From Sophora flavescens (Eukaryota; Streptophyta; Magnoliopsida; Fabales; Fabaceae), in NCBI GenBank assembly GCA_030762895.1, contig CM061062.1, positions 2,999,001 through 3,063,000 of the forward strand: a stretch of DNA of 64,000 nucleotides. Direction: 5' to 3'. Positions within the stretch are counted from its first letter, which is position 1. Each line of letters starts with the position of its first letter. Position numbers and translations under genes: made by a program. Positions 61,293-64,000 of this stretch are shown one piece after another. The notes beneath the pieces are model-generated. The model had not been told where the DNA came from, did not search any database, and saw only the letters and a program-made list of their open reading frames with translations.

Positions 61293-61640
61293 CTGCAAAT
61301 GAAAAATTCACTCAGAATCGATATCACAACCAAAACAAGTACATGCATTTGAATTTTCTTGTTCTCAATAACTGGCTTAAAATCTACAAAATCAATGAAG
61401 GGTACAATATAAATATGCATATATACATATTATATTATATATATATATATATAACAATAATCAAAGATAAAGATAGATACATCAAATTAAAATTGCTTTC
61501 TAATCCCTATGCATGTCCTGCGAAAGGAGAAACAAGAGTAGAAATCCATAACCGAAACACAATCCAGTCCAATAAAAGCTGAAGATAAAAAAAATTGTGG
61601 ACAAAGAATCAAGATTTTGACTCTATCAAAACACACCAAA
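61293..61640. other. intron upstream of exon 1, microsatellite
   Basis: AT-rich with a (TA)n run at 61432-61454. Nothing else seen. Confidence 0.4.
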
Positions 61641-63091
61641 CCCCAGCAGGGAAGAAAATATCAAATGTTTGCTCAATCGAAGGATGGAATAATCATCTCA
61701 CATGGCAAATATGCATTAGACATTCTCAGGGAAGCTGGCATGTTGCATTGTAGACCCATTGATAGTCCCATGTATCCAAATCATAAATTAACACTTAATC
61801 ACGGGGGCCCAATTCAGATCACGAGAGATATCGAAGAACGGTAGTTAATAGCACGCTATAGAGGAGGGGCGGGGCGGAGCGACCGGTGACGGAGAGTTTC
61901 TCAGTCGCGGTCGCTTTCGCAGCGGAAATAGCACGGAAAAGCGGTGAAGCAGGCGCTTTTGGGCCCCTCCTATATCATGGGTCGAATTTCCGTCCACATA
62001 AGCCTCCGACGAGCCATTTCCGGCCGCACCCAATCGTCGGTGCCGCTTTTGGAGGTGTCACGCATGCTCTCCTGCGGCGGCTGCAACAGATCTAGGGTTT
62101 TCAGAGGAGTTAGGTAACTCCTTTCTCCTCTCTTCCTATTTTACCCTCACTTTAACACTTCAATTCTCTATTTTACCCTCACTTATACTTAGTAAATCTC
62201 TATTTTACCCTCACTAATACTCATTAAATATTTATTTTACCCTTATTTTGTTCTGTTTCTTCCTCCCACTCTCCCATTCCCCCCTTCTCACATTTTTTTC
62301 GGTTTAGATCTGCTTAGTTCCTCTCTTCTCCCTCCGCTTCTCCCCCTCTCATCCTACTGCGTCTCCTCCTTCCTCCCTTATCAATTCTCCCCACTTGCCT
62401 AAAATAGCAGCCATCCCGCTATGCGTTATCTCGCTATAGCGTTTTCGGGGTTGCCCGCTCCGCTCCGCTATCCGAGATTGATAACTCTGCTTTGCAGTTG
62501 GAGTAGTAACCCAATTCATGCAATCTCGTCACACTAATCATTGGGATGCAGTGGTACGAATTCTTAGATATGTTAAGACGCCAATTGGACAAAGGTTACT
62601 CTATCAAGACAGGGAACACTCAATTAGTTGGTTATGCGAGACAGATTAGGTTGGCTCCACTGTTGATAGATGTTCTACCTCGAGGTGTTGTGTCTTTGAT
62701 GGACGAAATATGGTCTCATGGAAGAGTAAGAAGCAAAGAGTTGTTGCTCAATCTAGCACAGAAGCAGAATATAGAGCTATGGCTAGAACCACTTGTGAGC
62801 ATATTTGGATTAAACAACTACTTCACGAATTCAAATTCGGATATATCCAACAATTGAAGTTATATTGTAATAATTAGCCAATCTTCATATATGAACTAAG
62901 CACGTTGAAATTGATTGTCAATTTTTTATTTTTATTTTTGAGAAAGTCCTTTTCAAGGAAGTTATCACTGAATCTGGTAATTCCAATGATCAACTAGTAG
63001 ACATCTTTACAAAGTGCCTTAGGGGACCACAGATTCATTATATTTGTTGCAAACTTGTAGCATTTGATTTATATACTCCAACTTAGGGGAG
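61640..63091 (+). pseudogene. copia D reverse transcriptase/RNase H, interrupted by a MITE
   Basis: Before the MITE: AQSKDGIIISHGKYALDILR, GMLHCRPIDSP. After it (62490-63085): SNPIHAISS-type frame, SWKSKKQRVVAQSS-like stretch, HVEIDCQFF, DIFTKCLRGPQIHYICC, FDLYTPT and a purine-rich tract before the LTR. Many frame changes. About 25 codons are missing at the MITE junction. Confidence 0.75.
61840..62488 (-). mobile_element. MITE (GCTATAGC family) in copia D
   Basis: 649 bp, the inverse complement of the element at 5571-6165 over its length: ends GGTAGTTAATAGC and GAGATTGATAACTCT, shared ACGCATGCTCTCCTGC, CTCACTTATACTTAGTAAAT and the pyrimidine-rich part. No target duplication could be read because the flanking copia is deleted at the junction. 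Confidence 0.8.
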
Positions 63092-63250
63092 TGTTGGAAA
63101 TAGAAGTAGAAATTAAATTCAAATTCATGTATATGTAGGTTCATGTACATAATAGGTAGCACTCTTATTAATTTTTCTTGTAAATATAGGATTATTTCAA
63201 ATTGCATATAACTATCAAACTTGATCTATGAAATGCTTCTTTAGAGGAAT
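63092..63250 (+). repeat. 3' LTR of copia D (right end not fixed)
   Basis: TGTTGGAAATAGAAGTAG after the tract AGGGGAG; AT-rich. The 5' LTR is not in the window. Confidence 0.6.
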
Positions 63251-63284
63251 CAAACTCAACTTCATGCATATATATACAATTTAG

Positions 63285-63645
63285 GTTAAATTAATATGTA
63301 GGTCCCTAAATTATTTGGAAATTTTTAAATAGGTCCCTCTACTTTAAAAGTTTGAAATTAGGTTCCTAAACACGTAGAAAAATTGTAATTGAATCCCTCA
63401 TGCATTTTTCGTTAGGGTTTTGTTAAGTATCCGATAGGGTTCCATTAAGTGATCCATTCACTCATCATTTGTGGGTCCCCAAACTTTTTAGAAAAATTCA
63501 AGTAGGTCCTTATATTTTTTAGGAAAATTCAAAATTTCAAATAGGTCTCTATACTTTTGGGAACCATAACAGAAAAATGTACGAGGGACCCAATTACAGA
63601 TTTTGTGTTCAAGGACCCAATTACAAACTTTTAAAGTATAGAGAA
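63285..63645. mobile_element. MITE-like AGGTCCCTA repeat
   Basis: Repeats of the type TAGGTCCCTAAATTATTTGG, TAGGTCCCTCTAC, and inverted GGGACCCAATTACA near the right end, giving a partial fold-back. Target duplication not seen. Confidence 0.5.
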
Positions 63646-63654
63646 CACAGTTAT

Positions 63655-64000
63655 CATTCTCGCATAGTGGTGCATAGCGGTCAATCCCCAAAACCGCTAT
63701 AGCAGGAAAGCCGCCATTGCAAAGAGGAGGAGGAATAAGGGAAAAGAGAGGGAGAAGAAGAAGAGAGGGAAGAGGGAGAAGAAGAAGAAGAGAGGGAAGA
63801 GGCAGAAGAAGAAAAAGAAACAAACTAGGAAAAAAAAAACAAAAACAAAAAAAGGAGAACGTGGTCTAGGTGGATGAGGCACTAAAAGTAAGATAAAATG
63901 GGGATTTGCTTGGTTTAAGTGATGGTAAATAAAGCTTTTAAAGATAGGGTTATTTTTCTTTGGGCTTAGTGTTGGCCCCATTGTTTCGGACGATTGTTTT
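63655..64000. mobile_element. MITE (GCTATAGC family), cut by the window end
   Basis: Inverse complement of 19990-20280: CCAAAACCGCTATAGC, GGAGGAGGAATAAGG-type purine stretch, TAAAGATAGGGTTATTTTTC and TTGGGCTTAG. Continues beyond the window. Confidence 0.7.

Noticed and set aside
59413..59939. One complete small copia element
   Set aside because: The RNase H relic is on the minus strand and the LTR with primer-binding site on the plus strand, so they are two unrelated fragments.
1..64000. A new defence, phage or biosynthetic gene system
   Set aside because: Read on both strands, the window contains one host gene and transposons; nothing resembles an operon, defence island or gene cluster.

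Overview
This is a window of nuclear DNA from a flowering plant, most likely a eudicot. A legume is my weak guess, based on the style of the TRIM, Cassandra and SIRE-like repeats. There is no bacterial or phage content. Two things fill it: one conserved host gene broken into many small exons on the minus strand, and a dense, nested layer of transposable elements, mostly Ty1/copia, filling its introns.

Host gene: 22 exons on the minus strand between 61292 (N-terminal side) and 14071 (C-terminal side) join in perfect phase into about 740 codons with no stop. They encode a HEAT-repeat protein that I recognise as the plant HEATR5 homologue SWEETIE. Both ends lie outside the window. Exons come in tight groups (61.3-53.6 kb, 36.7-36.3 kb, 32.8-28.9 kb, 22.6 kb, 15.4-14.1 kb), separated by introns of 16.9, 7.1 and 6.3 kb and by a last intron of more than 14 kb, all loaded with transposons.

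1-14 kb: a nested stack. A degenerate plus-strand copia (E) holds a minus-strand copia (A) sitting in a MITE. Copia A in turn holds a full-length copia (B, TSD TCACG) and a Mutator-like MITE (TSD GGTTGGGACC). Copia E also holds a non-autonomous LTR element (P, TSD GTGAG) whose internal ORF carries an intron-less fragment of a host ArfGAP gene (BAR-PH part), plus a small hAT-like MITE. A broken hAT transposase follows.

15.5-28.3 kb: copia F, containing copia G (TSD CTCTC, reverse transcriptase deleted), a MITE with a solo LTR inside it, and a fold-back MITE in its 3' LTR (TSD CATAATTAA). Then come fragments of copias Q, H1, J and K and a 1.4-kb deletion element I (TSD ATCAT).

31-45 kb: TRIMs, LINE tails, copia H2, a fold-back repeat containing a TRIM that contains a MITE, copia L (TSD AACAT) inside another LTR, and a 39-bp minisatellite.

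45-53 kb: a Cassandra-type TRIM with a 5S-rRNA-like LTR, holding a SIRE-like solo LTR (TSD CATAG) that itself holds a SINE (16-bp TSD), then copia M (TSD AAGTG, same family as B) inserted in copia O.

53-64 kb: the gene's N-terminal exons with smaller intronic repeats (TRIM, hAT-like MITE, SINE, LINE tails), then copia D with a MITE inside it.

All identities were made by reading the sequence and from memory of families; no database search was run. The most unusual item is the retrotransposon carrying the spliced ArfGAP fragment.
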